The notes below the pieces were generated by a model, which was not told the origin of the DNA, did no database searches, and saw nothing but the letters and a program-made list of their open reading frames with translations. A stretch of 64,000 nt of DNA from Takakia lepidozioides (taxonomy: Eukaryota; Streptophyta; Takakiopsida; Takakiales; Takakiaceae). The DNA lies in the NCBI GenBank assembly GCA_030704615.1, contig CM060733.1:2046001-2110000 (forward strand). The letters run 5' to 3'. Both the position numbers and the translations under genes were made by a program. The number at the start of each line of letters is the position of its first letter. Within the stretch, counting starts at the first letter, position 1. Below, piece after piece: positions 20,008 through 30,264 of the stretch.

Positions 20008-21295
20008 ATGTGCTAGATTTGTGCAGTCCAGTTATAGACTATGCATGATAGCTTAAGGTGGTAACACTCCCTTCGCATCCCCATTAAGATATCATGCTTG
20101 GACAGTGGATTTTATGATCAATTATGGAGTGCTTTCCTTTCAATACCCTTTATTCATTTGTTTGTTGCAATTGGCTTTGGACCAACAAGTGCAACTACCA
20201 TTGCCATGGGTTCTGCCTGCAATGTTTTCTTGCCATGGATTCGGCACACGCCACGAAAGGCCATCCACACTAGTGGAAGGGGAAAAGTACTTTCTTAAGT
20301 TCTGCTACAACTATTTTTGTTTTCCAGCCTACATGTTCTTGTTGGATATTAATTGAAGTGTTTTCAATGTTGCTGCAATACCATAATAAAGTGGAGGCTG
20401 CTGAATGCAGTTGGCCTTGCTTGGTGCAGGCAGAATCCATTGCAATGTGGAGATGACTGAAACACCATTATAGCATTTCCAGAGGATGGTGTGGATGGCC
20501 TTGCATGGTGCATGCAGAGTCCGTGACAATGTGGAGATGGTTGAATGGGCAAAGGAGGCAAGTGGCAAAGAAGCCACGTCAATGGTACATAGTTGCGTGC
20601 GACATACTAGATGAAACTGTACTATATGTCATTCCAGGGACTGTCCTTGTTGGTCCATGTGTTTTACAACAATGCTATCAATTAAAGACTACTGGTTTGC
20701 ATTGGAAGCTCAATCCCTGTAAGTTCATTGTGTGTGAAGCTCAAACTTGTGATTTGAAGGATCTTGTAGCCAAGTTCATTCCAGAGGTGATTGGAAAAGA
20801 CATTGAGAAAGCAACAGCCGGCTATGGATGGCCAAGAGAATTATAATGTACTCATAAAGATGTTCTTTGCCGCAGCCTTGTGGCATCGTGCCACAGACCA
20901 TTTTAATATCGGTTGAGCAAAAACAGTTCTTTCATTAACGGTCTTTGTTGTCGCTACAGATTTGCAGGAGGATGAGGGAGATCATTGTGCGTGAAGCTCA
21001 ATGATGTGATTTGAAGGATTTTGTAGCCAAGTTCATGCCAGAGGTGATTGGAAAAGACACCAGCCAGTGTGTATCCTCTATAAAACACCTTCAACCGGAA
21101 AGTGAAAATTCTTAAAGCTCCCAAATTTGATGTGGGCTTATGGAGGTAAAACTCAGCTTCCATCCTCTCATGTAAGTGTTGGATAAGTTTCATTTTAGTG
21201 TCGACCTTCACTGCATATATTGGCTCTTTTCTTGGCTGGTTTCATGTTTTCTTGACTGGTATGTTGTTGGTTGGCTTCTTTCATTTCACGTGTGT
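20008..21295. repeat. Non-coding block with direct repeats
   Basis: No gene is supported. The block 20265-20579 recurs at 21296-21606. Each copy also holds an internal imperfect duplication of GCAATGTGGAGATG-GCTGAA. The words GTGATTTGAAGGAT and CCAGAGGTGATTGGAAAAGACA occur at 20750-20800 and again at 21005-21060. A 113-codon open frame at 20505-20846 sits inside the repeats and has no recognisable features. Confidence 0.6.
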
Positions 21296-21606
21296 AGTGG
21301 AAGCGGAGAAGTACTTTCCTAAGTTCTGCTGCAACAATGTCTTTTTTCCAGCCTAGATGTTCTCGATGAATACAAATTGAAGTGCTTTGAATCTAGCTGC
21401 AATTCTATAATAAAGTGGAGGGTGCTGAATGCAGTTGGCCTTGCTTTGTGCATGCAGAATCTAGGGAAATGTAGACATAGCTGAAACCCCATTATAGCAT
21501 TTCTAGAGGATGGTGTGGATGCCCTCACAATCCAGCATGCAGAATCCATGGCAATGTGGAGATGGCTGAATGTGCAAACAGGTTAAGTGGCGAACAAGCC
21601 ACGTCA
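21296..21606 (+). repeat. Second copy of the 20265-20579 block
   Basis: This is an aligned copy with scattered substitutions, beginning at TAGTGGAAG-GG-AAGTACTTTC and ending at AAGCCACGTCA. The offset between copies is about 1.03 kb in direct orientation. It is probably a segmental duplication or a repeated part of an element. Confidence 0.7.
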
Positions 21607-22190
21607 CTCGGGGTGAGAGAAGTTTGCAGCCAGAGGCTGTGGTGAGTTGGGTGAGAGTCGTGATGTGACAGAGTTTAAAGTAGGCAAGTATGGTCGTCTT
21701 CTAGCGGGAATGTTGTTCTTCAAGTGCGGAGAGGAGTGGGCTAGCAAGCCAGGCTTGTTCAAGAGGTGAGATGGTGTTGGGGTAGCCGGGTAGATCGGTT
21801 TGTATGCTAATGTTCATTTGTCGGAGGATGTAGAGGGTTCTAGTGGTAGGAGAGTGGAGGCCATTATATTTGGTAGCCAGGAATTGAAGGAGACCTCTAT
21901 AGATAAGGCCTAGCCGGCCAGGGTCATTGAGGGCTTCTTGAAGTTGCTTGCCCAGGGTGCGGGCATAGGAGGTAAGTAGCAGGATAGTACCTATGCCAAA
22001 GTTGTCGGTGGGGAGCTGGGAGAGAATGCATTGGAGGTGCTGGTGGGTAGGCCGCTGCGTTTATTGAGTTGGATGAAGTGTTTGTCAATTAATTTGAGAT
22101 CTGGGAGAGAGAAGGGGGATGCGTGGAAAGAGTATTGGACTTGTGGCTTGAGTACGGTTTGAATGAGGGAGAGTTTGTGTCGCGCACCTC
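21607..22190 (-). pseudogene. Reverse transcriptase C-terminal remnant, LINE-type
   Basis: Minus-strand frames give the fragments DLKLIDKHFIQLNKRSG and STSNAFSP, then in a shifted frame YARTLGKQLQEALNDPG and LIYRGLLQFLATKYNG. These resemble the region after the RT domain of algal non-LTR retrotransposons as I recall it. Frames are broken by stops and shifts. There is no catalytic motif in this stretch, so family assignment is tentative. Confidence 0.4.
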
Positions 22191-22863
22191 ACTTCGGTAA
22201 GTTCCCCTTCAAGTCATAGTTACTCGCTTTGATGCGCGCGCCTAACTCCCAAACTGGCCGCCGGGCCAATTCGGAGCTTCGACTGCTCACCGGGACATAA
22301 CAGTCCCCCTTTGCTCCTCCACAAGACCTTCTCTCAATTTGGGCCTGGTGGAAATTCCCTTTGGTTGTTGGCAGTCCGGAACAGCTCCCCACACCTTGGT
22401 CGCTTTCCAGATCGCACGCTTACTCACTAGTTTTTGGTCACCAACGGGCTTGCACCATTCTCGGGGTTACTACTCCCTATATATACTTCTGTGACTGTCC
22501 GCGGGGGTTTCACAAACAACACCATCCTTTTATGGCGAACCACACGAAAACCCTTGATTCCCGGTGATGAGTCGCTGTGAGTCTTGGCCCACCCACCACG
22601 GCCCCATTGGACCGTGATGAGTCCCAAGACTCCCCACGACTCCCACCACAAGGTGTCCGCCCCATGGTGAGTCCTATGCCACCCCCACTAAGACCCACTA
22701 AGCTACCACCACTCCTCGTGGACCCACCCCCACCGCAACCCGATGTGCGGGGCTCCACCTAGTGAGTGCCTCCACCTCCTTGATGTGGGACACCACAACT
22801 TGGATGTTAGTTTCTACAAAATGGACAAGTCGATGAGGACATCGACTCCCTGTTGGTAGGGGT
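22191..22863. other. LTR-like ends and leader sequence, no gene
   Basis: On the minus strand a purine tract GGAGGAGCAAAGGGGGAC ends near 22303 and is followed by TGTTATGTCCCGG, which looks like a polypurine tract and LTR start of another element. A TATATATA lies near 22485. The segment 22781-22863 recurs at 37243-37345 in the same orientation. No protein is supported. Confidence 0.4.
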
Positions 22864-23701
22864 GTGTGTCGCGGCCCTTTGCCTTAAGGGCGGGGGTCGG
22901 GACACAAGAGGGGCTGCCCCTGTGGTGGGGGTAGTGGCAACAATAGGAACATGGGCTGAAGCACCCTTGAGAGAACCAAACCCCTCACTTGACTCTACTC
23001 TTCACTAGCTAGTTCGACCGACTTCCTCCAAGTCCCGGCCAAGGGTGGAGCCTCTCAAGCTCCTCCCAGTACACTCTTCTTGGCCCACTTCAAGGCCAAG
23101 GAACGATCCTCCCCGAGGATCGAATCGCCTTACTGCAACAACATTGCTTGCGACCGCTCATGATGCCGCTTTTGGCATCACCTTGAGCAAGGGTTCACCT
23201 TGAACCCTTTTTGACTAGGAAGATAACTTTGAACCAACTGTGCGCCCCAATCACTACAATTGGGTCTGCCTTGGAATGCTGGCCTGAGGTACGGGAACAC
23301 GCCGAAGCCGCACTACGACTTCGTCCCGAGGCTATACGATTATAGTACGTGAACGGAAGCACGTAGTTTCCGCGTTAGCCCGCACTACAAGGCAACCCCC
23401 TTGGTAGCGCAGTTATAGTATGTGCACTAGCACATGAACTCCCAAAGAAGGCGCAAGTTTCCTTGCCCCTTAGATGGGAGTCACCCGATTTCGGCACTGC
23501 ACAAACACACGATTAATCCAATTTACCTCTCCCACTTCTATAAGCTAGCATGCATTCTACACACTAGCCAACCATACCATGCATCACCATTCCAAACAAA
23601 ATATGACGCACAACATTTGGAAACCATTTCATTCATAACAAAATTTGTACAAAACAAGTTTTTGCAATCGGATTCCTGAGCTAGCTAAGCCGGGCTAAGC
23701 A
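22864..23701 (-). repeat. Putative family C LTR
   Basis: On the minus strand TGCTTAGCCCGG at 23701 follows a purine tract (GTGGGGGAGGAAATGCA), and the other side ends near CGCGACACACA at 22864. The segment 22980-23310 recurs inverted at 36890-37205. Its position directly 3' of the integrase/PHD coding region fits a 3' LTR. The boundaries are inferred without a second complete copy. Confidence 0.5.
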
Positions 23702-24061
23702 TGCATTTCCTCCCCCACGTGTTGTGCACCTAAGCATCGTGCCACAACATACATTGCTGTCCAACCACACTTCCTAGCATATAGTCCTAGAAAGCTACGC
23801 CACAATCGCCCCCCTAGCTGGTGGTTAGGTCCCTCTAACACCGGATAGCTTGCAAGTATCCACCCCAATAAGATCATCGCTTGGTCTTCAATCGCACAAG
23901 TCCCAACACCTGAAGTCGATAGATCAAGAGGCCGGGTGCAAACGTAGCCCCATCGTTAGTCGCCTTCATACAATCCATGATCTTCAGTTGAGTATCCGTG
24001 GCATTGAAGCCCCACTAGCTAGACCTTGGGTCACTTGTCCGCCTCACCATTGTCATGCCCA

Positions 24062-24496
24062 CTACCTCTGTCCAAGGCATCGTGGACACAACCATTCTCC
24101 GATAGGAGCCTCCTCAAGTGGCGGTGTCAAGCATCCCATGTGCCACCCCCTTGAGCATTTGTCATACACCAACATGGTTGCGGCGCCACCAGCATGCCCA
24201 TATAGCATGCAACGCAACCTTGCAGGTACCACTGCAAGGTTAGGATCTATCCTCCCATCCACATGTGGAATGTGACATGGTGCACAATTGCGTACATGGT
24301 CCTTCCATACCATGCCATCTCGACCCTCCAGAATCAACACTCCTGAAGGCAACACCTCCCTGACCCTTAGAATCACACGTCCTGCTGTGACATCCAAGGT
24401 CGTAGGCGCTGTCTGTTGCAGATACACATAGTCCCCAGGGTGGAAACGCCAAACACTTGGCCGATATCCCCCTCCACGTATAGTGGCGTACCTCAA
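24062..24496 (-). pseudogene. Family C integrase tail with PHD-finger-like module
   Basis: The frame starts with the integrase C-terminal barrel (FHPGDYVYLQQ, VREVLPSGVLILEGRDG) and ends with a PHD-like finger: LRCMLYGHAGG, then MLVYDKCSRGWHMGC, LTPPLEEAPIGEWLCPRC. Spacing and the GWH and LCPRC landmarks match plant PHD fingers that read histone H3 tails. Two of the eight zinc ligands are Tyr instead of Cys (MLYG for xxCG, VYDKC for xCDKC), so this copy probably folds poorly. It takes the position that a chromodomain has in family B. A one-base shift near 24500 separates it from the integrase core. Confidence 0.7.
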
Positions 24497-24579
24497 TGTG
24501 TCTCGGTGTTGGCAATAGCAAGGTTCTCAAAAGCCATAGGCATGACTCTCTTGAACAACTCTGCCCGCTGGGCACATAC

Positions 24580-26049
24580 TTATGTCCACACATCCGGATC
24601 ATCAAGGTTGAGAACTATTGTAGCCTCCCTGCGAATAGATGCAGGCAAATCCGGCTCTCGGCCGAAGAGAAGAAAGTAAGGTGAGAAGGAGGCAAGTGAA
24701 GCTTGTTTGCTGAACCTATAGCCCATAGCTAGCCAAGGCAGTTGCAGGTCCCAATCTCCTAGGTGTCCCTTCTGCAAACTGTACTTGCGCAAACCTCTCT
24801 TGACTGTCTGAACAACTCTCTCTGCCAAGCCATCAGCCTCAGGATGATCCCGAGAAGTAGTGCGGTGATCTATCAAGGCTTGCTCACACAAAGCCTGAAA
24901 CTCCCCCAAGAACTCTCTCCCCTGGTCCGTGAGTACCTCGGCTGGAGCACCAAAATGGCTAAGCACTCGATCTAAGAATGCATACGCAGCCCCCTCACTT
25001 GCCTTGTCAGGCAATGCCACCAGTTCAATCCATTTGGAGAAGTGTTCCACCATCACCAGCACATACTTGTTATGGCGAATCGTCAGTGGCAATGTGCCTG
25101 CGAAGTCAAGACTCCAACGATAGCCCAAACCCATAATGGGTAAATGATGCAATTGTGGAGTAGGAGCGTTGAAAGAAGCCCGCACTCTATCACACACCAT
25201 GCACCTTGCCACTAACTGTTGCACATCCGTGTGCATGCCCCGCCACCAATACTGCCCTTGCAGCAAACTATGAGTGCGCCGCACCCCAAAATGTCCCAAC
25301 TCCTCATGGGCATGGCGTACCAATCGCACTCGTTGTGTTGGATGAGGCACAATCCTCACTCGTCCATCCTCCCATACCCGGAGTAGATGAGTCCCCTCCC
25401 ACTTGAACCTCTTGGCTCGTTGTAGGACCTGATCTTTCTCCTTAGCAGTCACACTAGCTGCTGTCTCTCCGGTACGAAGGTATGCCAATACTGCTGCATC
25501 TTCATGCACATCCTTAGCACCACCAAACTCCTCACTAGTCTCTGGATCGTCATGCACGCTATCTACATGACCAATCGCATGGGATGAACCAGCTTGAGCT
25601 CCCATTGCTAGAATGCACAAAAAGGCCGATGCATGCCATCCTGACACCATCTCCTCATCCGTCTCACCATGCCATCGAGCTCTAGTATCATCATGCTCGC
25701 TCGTGCATGGATTAGGACTCAATCCATCTGCATCCCGATTGACAATACCGGCTCGATGCACCACCTGGAAGTCGTACTCTTGAAGCATAAGTGCCCACCG
25801 TGCAAGCTTCCCTGTAAGCTTGTCTGACTCCATCAACCACTTCGATGGTTGGTGATCCGTGACAAGGGTGAAGAGATTGCCATAGAGGTAGCATCTGAAA
25901 TGTACCACTGCCCATACTGCAGTTAGACACTCCTCTTCATATGAACTATACTTCGCCTTGGCATCATTGTTCGAGCGGCTAGCATATGCTACTACAAACT
26001 CCATTCCCTCATCATCCACCTGTGTGAGCACTGCTCCAATCCCCAGCAT
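24580..26049 (-). pseudogene. Family C RNase H and integrase core
   Basis: A 489-codon frame covers RNase H and integrase. RNase H landmarks are MLGIGAVLTQVDDEG, YSSYEEECLTAVWAV, TLVTDHQPSKWLM and NRDADGLSPNPC. The integrase zinc region includes HEELGHFGVRRTHSLLQG and CMVCDRVRA. The catalytic triad is complete: SLDFAGTLP, VLTDQGREFLGEF and HPEADGLAERVVQ. The frame begins after an in-frame TAG at 26050 that separates it from the RT, and it is broken downstream by a frameshift. A variable linker (about 90 codons, acidic) separates RNase H and integrase. Confidence 0.88.
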
Positions 26050-26875
26050 ACTCCAATCCGTATGTAGCTAGAAAGACCGCCCCCAAATAGGCCGCCTCAG
26101 AATAGGTGCAGAAGTCAATTGAGCCTTGAGTTTCTCAAATGCTTCCTCCTGCTCCTCCTCCCATTGCCACTCTTGACCCACCTTGGTCAACTTGGTAAGA
26201 GCCTTTGCAATGTTGCTAAATCCCTTGACAAACCGTCGATAGTAGTTTGCCAATCTCATGAAAGCACGAACTCTGCTCACATTCATGGGGCGTGGAATGC
26301 ATGCAATGGCCTCCACCTTTGTCTGTTGAACACCCAATCCTCCAGGGTATATCATGTGGCCCAGATACTCAATCTGATTGTGGAAGAACTTGCACTTTCC
26401 GGGGTGCAGTTTCAACCCGTGCGCTCTCAAGTGCTCAAACACCACCTGAAGGTGTCTCTCATGCTCCTCAATCGTAGCACTAAAGACAATGATGTCATCA
26501 ATATAGCACCGGGCAAAGTCTAGCCCCGCGAGAATCCTATCCATGACCCTCTGAAACTCTGCAGGAGCATTCTTCAACCCAAACGGTAAGAACCGCTATT
26601 GGTACAAACAATCCTTCCCATGTTGGTCAATCCCCCAGAATGTTGTCTTTTGTTTGTCAGCCTCTTTGATTGGCAACTGGTGGTAACCGGATCGCAAGTC
26701 CAATGTGCTAAACACCTTTGCATGCCCAATAACATCAAAGATCTCCTCTGGAGTTGGCATGGCATATCTATCGGACTTAGTCTGACGGTTCACAGGACGA
26801 TAGTCCCCACACAACCTTCTTTCTGTCCAATTGCCATAGATATCCTTCTTAGCTGGCATCACCGTTGCCGCAGCC
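26050..26875 (-). pseudogene. Family C reverse transcriptase (N-terminally cut)
   Basis: The RT is open in two pieces (26596-26862 and 26068-26577) separated by TAG near 26596. It contains MPAKKDIYGNWTERRLCGDY, YRPVNRQTKSDRYAMPTPEE, VFSTLDLRSGYHQLPI and FLPFGLKNAPAEFQRVMDRI. The catalytic motif is CYIDDIIVFS. The thumb is HPGKCKFFHNQIEYLGHMI. At 26875 the sequence stops and an opposite-strand pol fragment begins, so protease and gag are missing. Confidence 0.88.
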
Positions 26876-27273
26876 TATTTGAATTTCAACATCAACATGA
26901 GGATGTTCTCAAGGTGGCTATGGCGGAGCAAGTGGAGGCTACGCCACAGTCAGATTGGGTGGACAAGGCCCAAGAGGTTGCTATCTAGCAACCAAAGGAT
27001 TCGTCTCCTACCTCCAAGCCTGGTGTACCCAAGGTTGCAGTCACTAAGGACAATTGGGAACCAGATGTTGGATCTACAGTCACCGGAGGAGAGAGACGGA
27101 GGATCCAGCGATTTCTAAGGGCTTATAGAAATTGCTTTGCCTTCAGTTTGAAGGATTTGGGGAGTTTGAAAGGTCAGGAGATTCGTATTGATTTGGCAAG
27201 TGACACGCCAATCTTTCGAAGGCCCTACCGGTATAGTGACATGGAGACTTGTCCTAACCAATGGAGCTTATAA
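26876..27273 (+). pseudogene. Inverted pol fragment upstream of RT
   Basis: The plus strand encodes the region between protease and RT of a gypsy element: GGERRRIQRFLRAYRNCFAF, then SLKDLGSLKGQEIRIDLA and DTPIFRRPYRYSDME, where the RT fingers would begin. One in-frame TAG occurs at 26986-26988. It lies head-to-head with the minus-strand RT, so an inversion or a second truncated copy joined here. It may be the missing part of a family C relative. Confidence 0.65.
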
Positions 27274-27367
27274 AGTTTATGCATATCAGATGTTGTTTTC
27301 CAGATATGTGTGATTGCAGAGCTGATTTCTTCTATGTTGGATCCTCCACTCTTTGAATGCATTGGTG

Positions 27368-27375
27368 GTAATTAC
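27368..27375. repeat. 8-bp target duplication of hAT-like element 1
   Basis: GTAATTAC here and at 29459-29466 flank the outermost element. Confidence 0.85.
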
Positions 27376-27640
27376 CAGTGTTGGGCAGGTCCGGTTCCGG
27401 TTTTCACAAAATCTTAGGATCAAATAACCTCCGGTTCCATTTTTTTCAGATTTTTTTATGGAAAGAACTACCGGCGGGTCAAATAACCAGCGGGTCTTTG
27501 ACGGTTCTTTGACATTTTTCAGGCGGTTATCTTAAAACTACGTAATCAGCGGTTATGAACCTTTGCCGGTTATTTTTTTTATTTGAGAACCACGGTTATA
27601 TATCCATATAACCTTCTTGATAACCTCCGGGGGTTTGTAG

Positions 27641-29424
27641 CAGTGTGTTGGGCGGGTATATTGATTTCAATATACCCTTAGGGTATAAGTAAATTATTTT
27701 TGTCAAATCATTTACCCTCCGGGTATGGATAAATTAAAATCTCAAAAACTTCTTTACCCTCCGGGTATGGGTAAATTAACTTTTCAGATTTCTATATAAC
27801 CCCCGGGTATGGATATACATGCCAAAATATACCCTGAGGGTAAGAATAGTTATTTCCATTAATATATAATTTAATGATTTTAAATAAATATGTGATGTTC
27901 TTCAGTATGTACAAAATACAAAAAAATCAATATATGGTAAAAGAGAAAATTGATAAGATATTGCATAATATTTTGGTTTTAATTCCAATGCAAGATGGAG
28001 GAGGTTTGAGATTCCAAAAAAAATAAAAAATAAAAATAAAATCCCTCCCTCAAGGGCCTAAATTGTGGGCTGTCAGGTTTCCTTTTATATATATATATAT
28101 ATATATGCACGATCTCTTTGGGCATTTTAGGAATGATATATATGTAGCATTTGTTTTAGCTGTGATTGGAACTTTCTTATAGCTCAAGGCTCCCTAACAA
28201 CACAACAAAAAGAGAAAAGACCTAGCACATAAAGGCTATGAAGGCACATAAAGGCCCTTATATACCCTGATTAGATATACCCTTCAGAAAATATACCCTC
28301 ATGGTACCTAAACTTGCCACACTAGGGTATATATCAGTGTTAGGGGGGGGGGGGGACCGGCGATTGCCCGGGGGATCGCGCCTTCGATGGGATGAGGGGA
28401 TCAACGGCGGGGGGAGCGCCACGTGGCGTGTCAGTGTCATTGGGCCTTCATCCGGCCGTCCTCCATTCCCTGCGCGGGAGGATGGCAGGGGGATGAGGGG
28501 CGGATGACCCAGAACATCCATTGTTTTGAGGTTGGATGGATGCGCAGGGGATCGACGGTTCGGGGGAGCAGCACGTGGCACACGATTAGGGACTGGTATA
28601 TAGGGTCTGGTGGGGTATTAACCCGGGTATTGAATAACCGACCCGGCTGGTATTGGCAATTCCAATACTATGGTTGATAACTGGACAGGCTAGTATTGCC
28701 ATGGCAATACTCGTATTATGGGCAAAAAAAAAAGACTATACCATGGTATGAATAGGAAATTGGTTGGGTGCACAATACGTGGGGGAGGGGAGGTGTCAGG
28801 GTAAGAGGGTGCACATGTCAGGGAGGGCATGTCGAGCCCCAAGTGCCCGCCACTATGCTTCGTTTCTTACCACATGTAGGGCAGGCCCGCCCCTATTTTT
28901 ATTTATTTATAGCACATGTAGGGTGTCTTATGAGGACCTCATTGCAGATGCTGGTTTATTTGATGATGAGGGTTGCCATTCTTTTAACTAAGCTTGCTTC
29001 AATTTGGATACTAAAATCTGCAATGTTGTTATTACGTAATGCAAAGACTGAATTTTGCAACATAATTAATTCCTTTGTGAAATCAACTGAAATCTTCTAA
29101 ATTCAATACATATTAATGATTTAGTGGTTTTTTTTTTTTTAATTTTATTGTACCCTGGTCGATAACCGGCTGGTATTAGATTGTACTACCCATCCTATTG
29201 ATACCCGTCCGCAAATTGAAAATCATACTACTATTGAGAACCGGCGGGTATTAAAATTAAGGGAATCTTTCAATACTATGGAATCGGCTGGTATTGCAAA
29301 TTAATTTCTTTTCAATACCCGGTATTAGAAAATGCAATACCCGCCCAACACTGGTATATATATCAATATACCCTGATATATCCGCCGGGTATATCCGGGT
29401 AATTCATATACCCGCCCAACACTG
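27641..29424. mobile_element. hAT-like non-autonomous element 2 (middle)
   Basis: The element starts CAGTGTGTTGGGCGGGTATA and ends TATACCCGCCCAACACTG, with flanking 8-mers GTTTGTAG (27633-27640) and GTTTGTCG (29425-29432), seven of eight matching. It lies inside element 1. Its subterminal sequence repeats GGGTATGG, TACCCTCCGGGTAT and related words. Without element 3 it is about 750 bp. Confidence 0.8.
28335..29354. mobile_element. hAT-like non-autonomous element 3 (innermost)
   Basis: The element starts CAGTGTTAGGGGGG (with G13) and ends AATACCCGCCCAACACTG, flanked by exact 8-mers GTATATAT at 28327-28334 and 29355-29362. It lies inside element 2. The left third is GC-rich with open frames on both strands that I do not accept as genes; the right two thirds repeat GGTATTG and CCGGCTGGTATT. 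No transposase is visible. Confidence 0.85.
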
Positions 29425-29504
29425 GTTTGTCGCTGAATCAAAGAACCCCCCAACACTGGTAATTACTGACATCATGCCTTAGTGTGGGAGGCTGTGCCCA
29501 AGTC

Positions 29505-30250
29505 AATTTTTTTTTAATTTTTTTTTTATTAAGGGGTAGTAGCCCTGGGTATTTATTAAGTTTATTTGTCGGGGAAAAAAATTAAAACCCCTGTGACTCG
29601 CCATGTAGGCACAAACACTGTAATCAGTGATGGATTGAACTACCCTCGCATGAGGAGGACACACACTGTAATCAGTGATGGATGGATCTACCACTGCTTG
29701 AAGAGTGGACTGGAACCTTAAACCTCATCCATATGGGATGGATGAATCGTCTAAAAGCAGCTAAGTGCTAAAGAACGGCCCTATGGCCTCCATCCTGCAC
29801 GGATGCTTTCTTCCCCGTTTCAGAGAGATGCAGCAAGCAAAACTAGGGCGAGAATCCTATGCTATGCTCTTAGGGGGTCGCGGCGAACAAGCCTCTCCTA
29901 CCAGAGGCTTTGAAGCTGAGTGATTGTGCATACGAAACCAATTGAATAGAAGAATATAAGTTTATCAGAGTGAGAAGGTGGCGAGAACAATGACTATCGG
30001 AATCTCAGCCTTACTGTTGTCTTGATATGCCTCCAGTTTATATCCCTATCGAATTCCGGGGATGCCGCCATGGAGCGCTGACCCGAGATTCCTCCAACTG
30101 ACTGGGGGGAGCGCTGTCCAGTTGCAGCTTGACTGATTGGGGGAGCTGCAGATGTGTCCGTTGGTGGTCCATGTGTTCTTGAAGGTTGCATGCAGTGCTG
30201 CTGCACATTGAGGTGCTCTTTGAATATTTGCACATAATTTTATCCAAGCT
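29505..30250 (-). other. LINE 3' untranslated region and poly(A)
   Basis: Read on the minus strand, the LINE coding remnant at 30265-32150 is followed by about 700 untranslated bases ending in two long A runs (T9 and T10 on the plus strand near 29506-29530). This is the expected 3' end of a non-LTR retrotransposon. A 22-base direct repeat around ACTGTAATCAGTGATGGAT occurs at about 29619 and 29668. No other gene is visible. Confidence 0.55.
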
Positions 30251-30264
30251 TTTCTTGCCTCAAT

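Larger units (their letters stand above)
27376..29458. mobile_element. hAT-like non-autonomous element 1 (outermost)
   Basis: The ends are inverted (CAGTGTTGGGC at left, CCCAACACTG at right) and are flanked by an exact 8-bp duplication GTAATTAC, the size made by hAT transposases. Its own sequence is only about 257 bases at left and 26 at right; the rest is two later insertions. The left arm is filled with the words CGGTTATT, GGTTCTTTG and AATAACC in both orientations. No transposase is encoded, so it depended on an enzyme made elsewhere. Confidence 0.85.

Noticed and set aside
28258-28581. Pro/Arg-rich ORF in the GC-rich arm of hAT-like element 3
   Set aside because: It lies in the element's terminal region with G runs. 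There is no family match and an opposite-strand frame is equally open.
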